A stretch of 64,000 nucleotides of DNA from Stygiolobus sp037389425. GTDB lineage: Archaea > Thermoproteota > Thermoprotei_A > Sulfolobales > Sulfolobaceae. The notes beneath the pieces were generated by a model that worked only from the letters and a program-made list of their open reading frames with translations, had not been told where the DNA came from and made no database searches. A program made the translations under genes and the position numbers. Positions 55,867 to 64,000 of the stretch are shown here, one piece after another (the stretch's first letter is position 1; each line of letters begins with the position of its first letter). The stretch spans positions 1 to 64,000 of the forward strand of contig NZ_JBBHKR010000082.1 of assembly GCF_037389425.1 (NCBI RefSeq), written 5' to 3'.

Positions 55867-56772
55867 AACCTTAAATACTCGTTACAGATAAAAACTTTTC
55901 CCTAAATTATTTCGTATTTTTAAGTTTAAATTGATATATTTGAGAATTCGCTTAAGTAAACGTTCGGTTTTGATCAAATAGCTGTTAAGAGCTATCAGTT
56001 TTAAATTCCTTATTTGAATATACCGATTTAGATATCTCAATACTAGATAGAATAAGTTCACGGGGTTAAGCCAACTAACATTTAAAAAAGGCTAATTCTC
56101 AACTGACCTTCTAATTTTCGACCTAACCGCTGGAGGCAAGAATAATAACTAAAAACTTTGAATTGAACACGTAAAGACATTTCAATAATGACGAGTATCG
56201 TAAACTGTTTACATAATGTTTAACCACGCTTAAACTTTTTATCCAAAAGTTATACACATAGAAAATACACAAAATTTTAATGAAAAATTTAATTAAGAGT
56301 TTAATTTTACCTTGTGTCTTAAAAAGATCGATTTATCATTTTACGCTATTGAATTAAAAAGTGATAAAGATAGTTCATATTGATTCACATCGATTATTTA
56401 CTGTAATCATAAGGTACTATCCAATTATGTTTAATTAATTCTTGTAATAAAAAATTATTAATAAAATGTATAATATACAAGATCTTGTTATATCCCCTTC
56501 CGAGATGAACAGTCTTCACGTCGTATTTCTTAGCGTAAAACTTTCCGAATCTTTTTATGTCTCTTTTTATTACGATCAGAGCGTAGTCAAGGATTCCGTC
56601 CTTATATTCACTACCGGGGTTTACGACTTTCGTGTTCCCTACTTTATCAACACCAAAAGAACACAGAAATTGTTTATTTCACGTACACGGGAAAAACGAG
56701 AAACAGATGTTAAAACTATTCGAAGAAGTAATAAGCAAGTTAAAGGAGGAGAAAATTTCTCGTAATAACGAA
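55867..56772. other. 900-bp AT-rich region with a relic
   Basis: At 56394-56678 (minus) lies an open frame without a start: NKQFLCSFGVDKVGNTKVVN, PGSEYKDGILDYALIVIKRD, IKRFGKFYAKKYDVKTVHLG, RGYNKILYII. Composition is protein-like and typical of a C-terminal gene fragment; I do not recognise it. No other signal. Confidence 0.4.
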
Positions 56773-58890
56773 TTACCTTAAAGGCCTTATTTTCACGATA
56801 TTCAACGACTGGGCAACACTCCCTGAAACAGGGTCTGTGATCTGCTCACTTATCAAACTGTTAACATCGAAGCCGTGACCGTAAGCAATTCTTTCCCCTT
56901 TTGAGTGCCTGCCGAAACCAAAATAAGTAAACACAGTATCGTCCCTTATGCCATCACTTACTTTCACCTTACACCTAACCCTTTGCCCTGTAGTTAAGGA
57001 TATCACCTCTACTTCATCTCCATCTCTAATTCCTAGCTGTAGGGCTTTGTTCTTACTTATCATTACTGGATTATCGGGAGCTAGTTTAATAAGCGTTGGA
57101 ATGTCAAAAGTTATACTATCCTGCGTGTGGTATAATGTATGACCAGTAGTTAAGAAGAACTCATCAGTAGCTCTAGGCATAATATTCTTTTCAATATAGG
57201 TGGGTATAGGATAATAACCATATTTCCTGAGAGTCCTAGAGAAGATCTCGATTTTACCTGAAGGCGTTCTCAACGGTTTTTTGTAAGGATAAACCTCGTA
57301 TATCTCTTCTGGAATCCTCACACATCCTTTTTCACTCAACTCCTTCCGATCCACGTTTAACTGTTTTAGAATCATCTCCTCTAGATCCTCAAAAGTTGCA
57401 TTTGACAAGCCTAATCTGTGTTCTAATTCGAGTAGAATCCACCATAGTGGTTTAGTGTCATATAAAGGATCTACTGTCTTTTGATGGATATCGATCCAAT
57501 TATCTAAAGTCCAACCTACCGGTAAAGGCAATTCATCCCGCTCAAAATACGTTGACTCCGCCAATACTACATCCGCGTATTCAGTAACGTCAGATGGCAT
57601 TACATCGACAACGACTAAAAAGTCCACAGCTTTTAACGCTCTCCTTACGAACTCCGAGTTGGGATCTCTACCGTCTAGGTTGGTTCCGACTACCATTAGT
57701 GCTTTAATAGGATAAGGACTACCAGTAAGAATTGCCCTATACACTTCCTGAAACGCCGCATAAGTTAGTGGGTACCTGATCCTATCTATTCTAGGAGCTT
57801 TAACGTTACTCTTCTCGTAAACCTTGACCTCGGCTTTCTTAGCTATAATTAATCCCCCCTTCTTATCAATATTACCAATCATAGCATTAATTGTAAAAGC
57901 CGCCATCCACGTATAAGTCGAGTCATTAGAGAATGAGGTGTGCCAACCGTCGTCTATAGCTGCAGCAGGTCTATTTAACCATAGATTTTCTGCCACATAC
58001 TTAACGTCGTCATAACTCACTCCAGTAATCTGCTGAAGCCTCGGATACACTTTCTCACCTTCCCTTTCAAGTAAGGAGAATACTGTAACTGCTTTTTTCC
58101 CATTTATCACTTTTTCGTCGAGAAGTCTCTCGGAGTAAACGCCGGTAGAAGTCAGATCGTCTTCATATACTAACAAAGACGCGTTAGTGTACTTTAACAA
58201 AAAGTCCTTATCATACATATCGTTTTTAATCATGTAATATATTACACTTAGTAAAAAAGCTGTATCAGTTCCGGGTCTGATGGGTATCCACCTCTCAGCA
58301 TACCTTTCTACTATAGCGGACTTTCTGGGATCTAATACAGCTATTCTTAACCCTTTCTTCCTACCTTCGTCTATTCTTCTAACAATGTCCGGTACTATAC
58401 CCTCCAACGGATTTCTTCCGATAAAGACTATGAATTTGGCGTTAGGGTAATCGGGGTCTACACTCCTAGGTCCTTCGGTGCCGAGTACTAATTCTGAAGC
58501 TACAGTTCTTGGGCCATGGCATACGGACTCATGTCCAATTAAATTAGGAGTCCCATAAAGAGCTGCAAATCTTTCTAAGAGTTCTTTCCCATAATCATGA
58601 AAAGTTATAGCAAGATATTCAGGATGATCTTCATCTAATAATTCCTTCAAATACTTAACCACGATATCCAGTGCCTTATCCCATGTTGTTGGAACTAAGG
58701 TGTCACCTTGTCTTATCAAAGGTGATTTAAGCCTATCAGGATGCGTTAGAAGGAAGGGACCAGCAGCACCCCTACCACAAATTCCAGGCTGTGGATGGTT
58801 TTTGTTTGGAGCAACTCTCACTGTCTTTCCTTCAATTGATGTTATAATTCCGCAAGCGTTCTTACACATGTAGCATCTTGCAAACGGCAT
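56773..58890 (-). CDS. molybdopterin oxidoreductase catalytic subunit (polysulfide/thiosulfate reductase-like)
   Basis: 705 aa from ATG 58890. N-terminal [4Fe-4S] motif CYMCKNACG ... GICGRGAAG, then YAERWIPIRPGTDTAFLLSV and the C-terminal MopB domain with FFLTTGHTLYHTQDSI and SKGERIAYGHGF. The segment GHESVCHGPRTVASEL has the Cys in the usual metal-ligand place. No Tat signal, so the enzyme may be cytoplasmic. TATA-like CTTAAAAATATA supports a leaderless start at 58890 over the TTG at 58905. Partner: the DmsB/C fusion at 51188. Confidence 0.85.
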   Translation of the reverse strand: MPFARCYMCKNACGIITSIEGKTVRVAPNKNHPQPGICGRGAAGPFLLTHPDRLKSPLIRQGDTLVPTTWDKALDIVVKYLKELLDEDHPEYLAITFHDYGKELLERFAALYGTPNLIGHESVCHGPRTVASELVLGTEGPRSVDPDYPNAKFIVFIGRNPLEGIVPDIVRRIDEGRKKGLRIAVLDPRKSAIVERYAERWIPIRPGTDTAFLLSVIYYMIKNDMYDKDFLLKYTNASLLVYEDDLTSTGVYSERLLDEKVINGKKAVTVFSLLEREGEKVYPRLQQITGVSYDDVKYVAENLWLNRPAAAIDDGWHTSFSNDSTYTWMAAFTINAMIGNIDKKGGLIIAKKAEVKVYEKSNVKAPRIDRIRYPLTYAAFQEVYRAILTGSPYPIKALMVVGTNLDGRDPNSEFVRRALKAVDFLVVVDVMPSDVTEYADVVLAESTYFERDELPLPVGWTLDNWIDIHQKTVDPLYDTKPLWWILLELEHRLGLSNATFEDLEEMILKQLNVDRKELSEKGCVRIPEEIYEVYPYKKPLRTPSGKIEIFSRTLRKYGYYPIPTYIEKNIMPRATDEFFLTTGHTLYHTQDSITFDIPTLIKLAPDNPVMISKNKALQLGIRDGDEVEVISLTTGQRVRCKVKVSDGIRDDTVFTYFGFGRHSKGERIAYGHGFDVNSLISEQITDPVSGSVAQSLNIVKIRPLR

Positions 58891-59060
58891 GCAATTATGA
58901 TTCAATTCTATATTTTTAAGATTACCGAACTTAAAGAGTTGATCAGGGAAACGAAGGAAATATCCTTTAGCTCTATGAAGAGACTTATCGATGAGGGAGA
59001 AAAATAAACTATCTTCAATTCCCTATCGTGTGGTAGAGAAGATTATGTGTTTTTAAACAC

Positions 59061-59396
59061 TTACAAAGAAAGGGATTAAGGGGACGGAAAGCCTCACCTC
59101 TATGAGGCGGGGATGGATAGCCCCCTTATAGAAGGTTTAAAAAATCTCTTTTTTCAAAAATCTCTTAGTGATGCTAATGACGCTCCTCCCCAGTTTAATG
59201 GGACTGTGGGATGAGCAACCGTTATCTTCCTTTTCCTTCAAGGGACTAGAGCTTAGCGATGAAAGTCCCCCTTTCAAATGGGAGTGGTTCTCTGAGCCAC
59301 TCGACTGCCCACCAGATGTAAACCCGAAGTAATGGTGGAAACTATGAACCCCTTGGAAGGGAACCCTCGACCCTTCCAAGGCAGGGAGGAAGTCAG
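59061..59396 (+). mobile_element. full-length IS605-like MITE with omega-RNA-like right end
   Basis: Left end AAGGGGACGGAAAGCCTCAC, CTCTATGAGGCGGGGATGGA. Middle AGTGATGCTAATGACGCTCC, AATGGGACTGTGGGATGAGC. Right part GGGAGTGGTTCTCTGAGCCA, CTCGACTGCCCACCAGATGT, AAACCCGAAGTAATGGTGGA, AACTATGAACCCC, then GAACCCTCGACCCTTCCAAG and GCAGGGAGGAAGTCAG. The last blocks look like the right ends of Sulfolobus IS200/IS605-TnpB elements, where the guide (omega) RNA is encoded. No tnpB, 336 bp only. The left-end TATA box faces the molybdoenzyme gene. Confidence 0.7.
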
Positions 59397-59801
59397 CCTG
59401 ACTACGCTACCGACACTGAAATCAACACTTTTATTTACTCTGTCTATCCTCATAAGGGAGATTGGAAAGAAGCTAAGGTATATCAGAGAGCTTACGAACT
59501 TAATTATCCATTGAGGGCTGTAAAAGGTAAAGGTGGTGAAAAGAGCTTTATTAAGGTTAGTCCAGATAACCTGATATTAGAGGCAATGAAGAAATCTGAG
59601 GACGGTAAAGGTTTAGTGTTGAGGCTTCATAACGTACTAAATAAAAGAGGAAAAGGAGAGGTGAGTTTGTGGTTTAAACCCAGAGAAGCTCAGCTTGTCA
59701 ATATACTCGAAAATAATATCCTGGAAGACATCAGAGTTGAAGGGGAGAAGCTGGAATTTAATTACCGTAACTATCAAATAATAAGCGTTAAAGTGACGTG
59801 A
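59397..59801 (+). pseudogene. GH38 alpha-mannosidase C-terminal fragment
   Basis: The frame INTFIYSVYPHKGDWKEAKV, YQRAYELNYPLRAV, then SPDNLILEAMKKSEDGKGLV and EVSLWFKPREAQLVNILENN, ending at TGA 59799-59801, is the C-terminal beta-sandwich of glycoside hydrolase family 38 (pattern SPDNLxLxALKKSEDGxGLVLRL). No start and no catalytic domain. Flanked by two full MITEs in inverted orientation. Confidence 0.7.
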
Positions 59802-59848
59802 ATTCTAAACAGTATTAAATTTCCATTTACAGTTCTTCTACCTTTTTA

Positions 59849-60163
59849 TCGACGTTTACCCACCTTGAAAGGACGAGAGTTTCCTTCCAGATATCGTTCC
59901 CACCAGCAATTTGAGACTACATTTGATAGCTGTCGAGAGGTTCAGAGAACCCTCCTATTTTAAGAGAACTTTCACGCATTACGTTCTAGCCCCTTAAGAG
60001 GAAAGACATATTGTTTAGCCCGTCCTACAGTCCCATTAAGCCCTAGTTTAGTTGGAGGAGAGTGTCGCTAATATCACTGTTAATTTTTAGGAAAAGAAAT
60101 ATCTAAATATAAGGTGCTAGCTATTTCCGATGGCAAGGCTTTATATCTCCTTTTTCATAATAA
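59849..60163 (-). mobile_element. full-length IS605-like MITE, inverted relative to the previous one
   Basis: Right end on the left: CGACGTTTACCCACCTTGAA, AGGACGAGAGTTTCC. Interior GTTCAGAGAACCCTCCTATT and CCTACAGTCCCATTAAGCCC. Left end GATGGCAAGGCTTTATATCTCC. The order and blocks mirror 59061-59396. Left-end TATA (ATCTAAATATAA) faces the SnoaL-like gene at 60427. Confidence 0.6.
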
Positions 60164-60426
60164 CGCCTATGTTCATGCCTAGATAATGATATTGATGAAT
60201 GATTTCTCGATAAAATAACTTAGTTTGCTTACTAGTTATAAAGATTTCTCTTCATTTTACAATATAAATTTTTATTAAAAAATTAATTTTCACTTATATG
60301 AAATCTTATCTATTTAATAGGTCTTAATAAGGTATATAATATGATTGTTATAAGTTTAAGTTAAGCTATAGTATTTATATAAAAGAGTATTTATATAAAA
60401 TAGTTTTTAAAAAAGCAGTGTATCTT

Positions 60427-60840
60427 ATGAACTCTGAAAGAACTGAGAACTTTGATTGTGAAAAATTTATTGAGAAATATACGAAAGTGTGGAATGATTA
60501 CAGTATTGATAATACATTAGCACTTTATTCAGATGATACTATTTATATTCATCCCGGAGAAGAACAGAAGATAATTGAGGGAAAAGATAATTTCAGAAAA
60601 TATTTACAGAAATTATTCGCTACATATCCTTATCATAAGCTGTTTCTGGTATCATTTGCATTCAACAATAAGACTATAATGATAGAGTGGAAAGTTACTT
60701 CAGTCTTTTCCGGCCAAAGATACAATATAACGAACGATGGTACTAAAGTCGATTCCGAAGGAGTCGATGTGTTAGAACTTGGAGAAGATAATTTAATAAG
60801 AATGATACGATATCTGTTCAATAAAAGAACAGCTTATTAA
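60427..60840 (+). CDS. SnoaL/NTF2-like protein
   Basis: 137 aa. FIEKYTKVWNDYSIDNTLAL, YSDDTIYIHPGEEQKIIEGK, DNFRKYLQKLFATYP is the alpha-plus-beta SnoaL/ketosteroid-isomerase-like pattern. TATA-like GTTTTTAAAA about 25 nt upstream of ATG 60427, so this start is preferred over GTG 60418. The MFS transporter gene follows after 5 nt, so one operon. Ligand unknown. Confidence 0.72.
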   Translation: MNSERTENFDCEKFIEKYTKVWNDYSIDNTLALYSDDTIYIHPGEEQKIIEGKDNFRKYLQKLFATYPYHKLFLVSFAFNNKTIMIEWKVTSVFSGQRYNITNDGTKVDSEGVDVLELGEDNLIRMIRYLFNKRTAY

Positions 60841-60845
60841 AAGAG

Positions 60846-62027
60846 GTGGATAACACGAAGAAAGAAGTAATGATAACATCAGTTATAGGTTCAGCTGCGT
60901 CCTTAGAAGGTGCTATGATAACAGCATCTATCCCGTACATTTCCTCTCAACTGAGCGTAAGTTATCTTGACTCTTCGCTATTCCTTACGCTTTTCGCCGT
61001 CATTTCTTCCCTCCTTTTCGTCCCGTTCTACCTTGTTGGGGAAAAGAGGGGAATTAAGAAATTACTTTTTTTGGGTGCATTCATCTTTTCCCTATCCGGT
61101 ATAGCAATCCTCATAACGAACTCCTTCACCATGGCCCTTGTTCTAAGGTCTTTACAAGGTCTCGGTGCGTCCATGATGTACCCAGCACAACTTGCATATG
61201 CTTCCTCTTACAAAGGAAGTGAAGGTAGGAACATAGGTTTCAATTACTCCATGTTAGCCTTAGCTTACATTATCGGAGTCCCATTAGGCTATGCTCTCGG
61301 CAAGATCGACTGGAAGTATTTGTTCCTCCTACCGTCTTTAATGGTATTTACATCACTCTTTTTAACGTCACATCTGTCAGACCTCAAAGGGAATTTCGGA
61401 AACCCAAGGTCAGCAGTAGGGCCTATGCTACTATTCAATGGAGTCTTAATATCAATCTATTCTTTTTACATAGGAATAGTAACAGCTTTAGCCGGCTTGT
61501 ATTCCCTAAGTAAATGGAGCTTAGAAAAGAGGTTTCTCAAACCATTAGTTGCAGGTTTCTTACACTCCCTCTCTAGATATGCTGTTGTGGAATTTCTAGT
61601 CTTGAGCTACACTCAGCTTTTCCACGTAGAACCTCTTCTCGCTATAATACTAGTATTACTCTTCCCATTACCAATGGCGCTTATATCAGCACCGCTGGGA
61701 AAAGTAATTGGAGAAAGAAGTAGGACTATTGCAATATTAGGTTTCTCGATAATGTTACTAAGTTGGTTATTGCTCTTTAACAAAGTGATTGGAACGGTAA
61801 TATTAGGTATAGGGACTGGAATAGCTACAGTGTCTAACACTGTCTACACTATGCAAAACTTAGGTCTAAAAGATAGGGTGGTAGGGTCTGCGATTAAGTC
61901 TCTTGAAGGTGTTGTGGGGATTTCAGTGGGACCTACAATTGCGATAGCGCTATTTAATTTTAAAATAGGTGTTGAGCTGGCTGTATCCATTCTTAACGCA
62001 GTTGCCATACTGTTATTGCTAGTGTAA
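60846..62027 (+). CDS. MFS transporter (second)
   Basis: 393 aa, about 12 membrane helices. MFS motif-A-like loop FYLVGEKRGIKKLLFLGAF and RSLQGLGASMMYPAQLAYAS, KGSEGRNIGFNYSMLALAYI. GTG start. Likely a drug/metabolite exporter coupled to the SnoaL-like protein; substrate not deducible. Confidence 0.85.
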   Translation: MDNTKKEVMITSVIGSAASLEGAMITASIPYISSQLSVSYLDSSLFLTLFAVISSLLFVPFYLVGEKRGIKKLLFLGAFIFSLSGIAILITNSFTMALVLRSLQGLGASMMYPAQLAYASSYKGSEGRNIGFNYSMLALAYIIGVPLGYALGKIDWKYLFLLPSLMVFTSLFLTSHLSDLKGNFGNPRSAVGPMLLFNGVLISIYSFYIGIVTALAGLYSLSKWSLEKRFLKPLVAGFLHSLSRYAVVEFLVLSYTQLFHVEPLLAIILVLLFPLPMALISAPLGKVIGERSRTIAILGFSIMLLSWLLLFNKVIGTVILGIGTGIATVSNTVYTMQNLGLKDRVVGSAIKSLEGVVGISVGPTIAIALFNFKIGVELAVSILNAVAILLLLV

Positions 62028-62136
62028 GATCCTTAGATCTGAGTGTTTGATATCAAGTCGACAATTACCTTTAAGAACCATTATGAGCCTTCGCTTAAGT
62101 ACGTTTTTATATCCACGTTAACTATCTAGTTTGGGA

Positions 62137-62162
62137 CAATACTGACGTCTCCCCGCCTTAGA
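62137..62162 (-). repeat. MITE right-end piece, left side of the ISH3 insertion
   Basis: CTGACGTCTCCCCGCCT matches, reverse-complemented, the MITE terminus (AGGCAGGGAGGAAGTCAG). It continues at 63377 as AGGGGCGAGCC. Confidence 0.5.
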
Positions 62163-63376
62163 CGGTAGACCCAAAATCATATTAGAAAAAATATTTCTGG
62201 TAGGATAATATCTAATCCATAAAAAATTTATAAGAGTGTAAAGAATTGAAGAAAGGGTTTAAGGTGAGGGAGACAGAGTATTACTGCGTGACATAGGAAG
62301 ATGGTAACACCGGGTCTCCCTCACCAAAATAACATTCAACAAATAGGATATAAATTACTTTCCATGCTAAACTTCAAGGGAAAGAAAGGAGAAGAAGTAG
62401 CAAAAACCCTCATCTCTGCTTGTTTGTGGAACGATTCAGTAGAGAACAAGTCCAGAGCGTATGACGTATCCCCACAGACCGTGAGGAACTACGTAGAGAA
62501 ACAAGGGATAGAAGTAATTGAAAAACTATTGGAAAATGCTAGGAAAATATCCTTGGAGATATTAAAGGGGGTAAAAGAGGTAGACCTTTCAATAGACTGG
62601 ACAACCAAGACGTGGTACGGGAAACCAGTGAAAGGACTCGGAAGTTCAGAGAAGGGAAGCTCGTGGAACTACGCAACTGCAACAACAAAGTATAAGGGGA
62701 GAATACTTTTACTTGCCTTTATTCCGCAAGTGAACGGTATGACTAAGGACGAGATAGTGAAAAACCTCGTGGAGCAAGTTGTCGCAATGGGATTCAAGAT
62801 AAGGTTGATAACTCTTGACGCCGGTTTCTACACTGTCGACGTGCTCAACTTCATTTCACACTTTAATTACATAATTGCCGTCCCAGTTGGGGATGTTAAG
62901 GTTTATGAGGAGCTTGATGGTGATTACATGACTAATAGTAAGAGGCATAGGAGGAATGAGCAAGTTAAGTTCAGGCTCCTTGTATACAGTAGGGAGAAGG
63001 TTAGGAGAAAGAGGAAGAAGAGGCTTGTTTATTTTGCTAGGGCTACTAACCTCGAGATACCAAAGAGGGAAGTGTTGGATTTGTACAATAAGGTGAGGGG
63101 TCCCATAGAATCCTCTTATAGGAACATTAAGGCTTTTCTTCCGTTTACTAGTTCTACTAAGTTTGTTTTCCGCATATTGATCTTCGTTCTTGCCCTTGTA
63201 CTCTACTCCTTATATACGGTATTCAAGGGGGAGGTGGGGAGAGAGGAGTTTAGATTATTATTAATTCTTTTATTTTTTCCAGATTTATTCAATCCGGAGA
63301 ATTTTACAATTAATGTAATTGAAACACTTATTTATACTATAGATTTATTTTTAAGGAGGTGATTTTGGGTCTACCG
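62163..63376 (+). mobile_element. ISH3-family insertion sequence, about 1.2 kb
   Basis: The terminal inverted repeats CGGTAGACCCAAAATCA (62163-62179) and its reverse complement (63360-63376) are identical over 17 bp. TAGA on both sides is a 4-bp target duplication. One transposase gene inside. It is inserted into what appears to be a MITE right end, splitting CTGACGTCTCCCCGCCT from AGGGGCGAGCC. Confidence 0.88.
62301..63362 (+). CDS. ISH3-type DDE transposase
   Basis: 353 aa. Catalytic residues: DLSIDWTTKTWYGKPVKGLG (first Asp), IRLITLDAGFYTV (second Asp), KVRGPIESSYRNIKAFLPF (Glu). Intact frame, likely active or recently so. Confidence 0.88.
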   Translation: MVTPGLPHQNNIQQIGYKLLSMLNFKGKKGEEVAKTLISACLWNDSVENKSRAYDVSPQTVRNYVEKQGIEVIEKLLENARKISLEILKGVKEVDLSIDWTTKTWYGKPVKGLGSSEKGSSWNYATATTKYKGRILLLAFIPQVNGMTKDEIVKNLVEQVVAMGFKIRLITLDAGFYTVDVLNFISHFNYIIAVPVGDVKVYEELDGDYMTNSKRHRRNEQVKFRLLVYSREKVRRKRKKRLVYFARATNLEIPKREVLDLYNKVRGPIESSYRNIKAFLPFTSSTKFVFRILIFVLALVLYSLYTVFKGEVGREEFRLLLILLFFPDLFNPENFTINVIETLIYTIDLFLRR

Positions 63377-63480
63377 TAGAAGGGGCGAGCCTTTATGCCC
63401 CTTTACTTCCCTTTTCTGTAAATCTCGATGAAAGAGGTTCTCTGAATCCTTAACAGTACTCTAATGGGAGGTGTGCAAAC
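63377..63480 (-). repeat. MITE piece, right side of the ISH3 insertion
   Basis: After the TAGA duplication, AGGGGCGAGCCTTTATGCCC continues the MITE right end, and AGAGGTTCTCTGAATCC resembles the GGTTCTCTGAGCC interior block. The left end is not evident. Confidence 0.4.
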
Positions 63481-63579
63481 ATAAATCGATGAGGTGCAAC
63501 TGTTGCCATTTAAAACGAGAAGAAATTGGTTCTGAGATGAATGAAATAAGTGAGGAAAGAAACGTTATTTCTTTTCAAT

Positions 63580-63976
63580 TTATATTAATTGTGCATTAAC
63601 TCCTTCTTTCATAGCTATTTCATATTGCTTTCTATCAGACGTTACTAACTCAAAGTTGTTTAACTTAGCTAATGCGATGAATAAGGAGTCATAAATGGTT
63701 ATTTTATTCCTAATAGATATCTTAAATGCTTCAATCAAGTACTTATCTTGGTTTACAACCAACATAGCCTCATGTTTTACTAAGTCGGAAAGTACTTTAA
63801 TCGCAACGTCCTCCTTTGTTTCACTTGTAAGGGTCTTTTTTCCACATAGTGTTGGCAACTTCTTTAATCGATAAGTCAAGCGTCATTATTCCTTCAGTTA
63901 TTATTTCCGCAACCTTTTCCCAACCCTTCTCCTTTGAGAAAAATTTTACCAATGAAGATGAGTCAATGACTCTCAC
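63580..63976 (-). pseudogene. vapC: VapC-type PIN toxin with a frameshift
   Basis: From GTG 63976 the frame VRVIDSSSLVKFFSKEKGWE ... LSIKEVANTMWKK is a PIN N-terminus with the first Asp and the Glu. The frame then fails at an A6 run (near 63835). The other frame restores SETKEDVAIKVLSDLVKHEA, ITIYDSLFIALAKLNN and LVTSDRKQY, the PIN C-terminal half. A single-base slip in the homopolymer explains it; real decay or a sequence error. Confidence 0.75.
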
Positions 63977-64000
63977 GGTCTTCCCTCACAGATTCTACAG
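63963..64000 (-). CDS. vapB: partial antitoxin gene at the window edge
   Basis: The last codons read VESVREDRESH, stop TGA at 63963-63965, overlapping the toxin start, the usual VapBC coupling. The rest lies outside the window. Confidence 0.4.
   Translation of the reverse strand, partial: VESVREDRESH

Noticed and set aside
55640..55891. Plus-strand 83-aa frame over the small membrane protein
   Set aside because: The minus-strand frame has two clean hydrophobic helices and a TATA box at leaderless distance.
56466..56765. Plus-strand 99-aa ORF
   Set aside because: The minus-strand frame over the same bases has more protein-like composition (Lys/Ile/Tyr-rich, GSEYKDGILDY), so the plus frame is probably a shadow; neither is a clear gene.
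59137..59514. Short ORFs around 59.1-59.5 kb
   Set aside because: Inside the MITE or made from its right end and the GH38 relic.

Overview
The window looks like a hydrogen- and sulfur-metabolising archaeon of the order Sulfolobales, probably Acidianus or a close relative. The evidence is the AT-rich sequence, TATA boxes about 25 nt upstream of start codons (leaderless genes), many TTG/GTG starts, PaREP1 and VapBC families, crenarchaeal IS types (ISH3-, IS6-, IS1- and IS4-like) and an Isp-type membrane [NiFe] hydrogenase cluster. The assignment rests on protein-family recognition by eye, not on a database search.

Layout. 0.3-3.2 kb: a four-subunit 2-oxoacid:ferredoxin oxidoreductase (minus strand). 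3.2-11 kb: ClC channel, isochorismatase-type hydrolase, DUF3800 protein and NusA-like KH protein, mixed with relics (haloacid dehalogenase, hypC, hydrogenase large subunit, acetyltransferase). 10.8-17.7 kb (minus): hypA, hypB-like, a MITE, soluble-type hydrogenase small and large subunits, decayed hypC, hypF, decayed maturation protease. 18.8-28.8 kb (plus): Tat-exported hydrogenase small subunit, Isp1, Isp2, large subunit, Rieske protein, an unknown, hypD, hypC, hypE, two unknowns and the maturation protease. 28.8-38.7 kb: an accessory zone with IS elements, dead transposases, a retropepsin-like gene, a MarR-type regulator sharing the zone with a repeated palindrome, an ATPase/nuclease pair and two VapBC pairs. 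38.9-42.0 kb: a candidate restriction-modification cassette with an EVE/PUA-like protein. 43-51 kb: transporters, PQQ propeller, DUF234 ATPase, Lon-like surface protein, CopG and a CRISPR ring-nuclease-like protein. 51.2-58.9 kb: fused FeS/membrane subunit, a second four-subunit oxidoreductase and a molybdopterin oxidoreductase. 59-64 kb: MITEs around an alpha-mannosidase fragment, SnoaL-like protein, MFS transporter, ISH3 element and a VapC at the edge.

How it works together. The divergent hydrogenase operons have complementary accessory sets. The minus operon carries hypA, hypB and hypF; the plus operon carries hypD, hypC, hypE and the protease. The second hypC and second protease are decayed, so the two hydrogenases probably share one maturation pathway. 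Hydrogenase electrons could reach quinone through Isp1/Isp2. The molybdoenzyme with its FeS/membrane partner suggests respiratory reduction of a sulfur compound, and the ferredoxin oxidoreductases link to central carbon.

The most unusual signal is a dispersed family of short elements (about 230-340 bp when complete). Their right ends resemble those of IS200/IS605-TnpB elements (the omega-RNA region), but no tnpB is present. Their left ends carry a TATA-like box pointing outward, and all six left-end-bearing copies point at the 5' end of the neighbouring gene.
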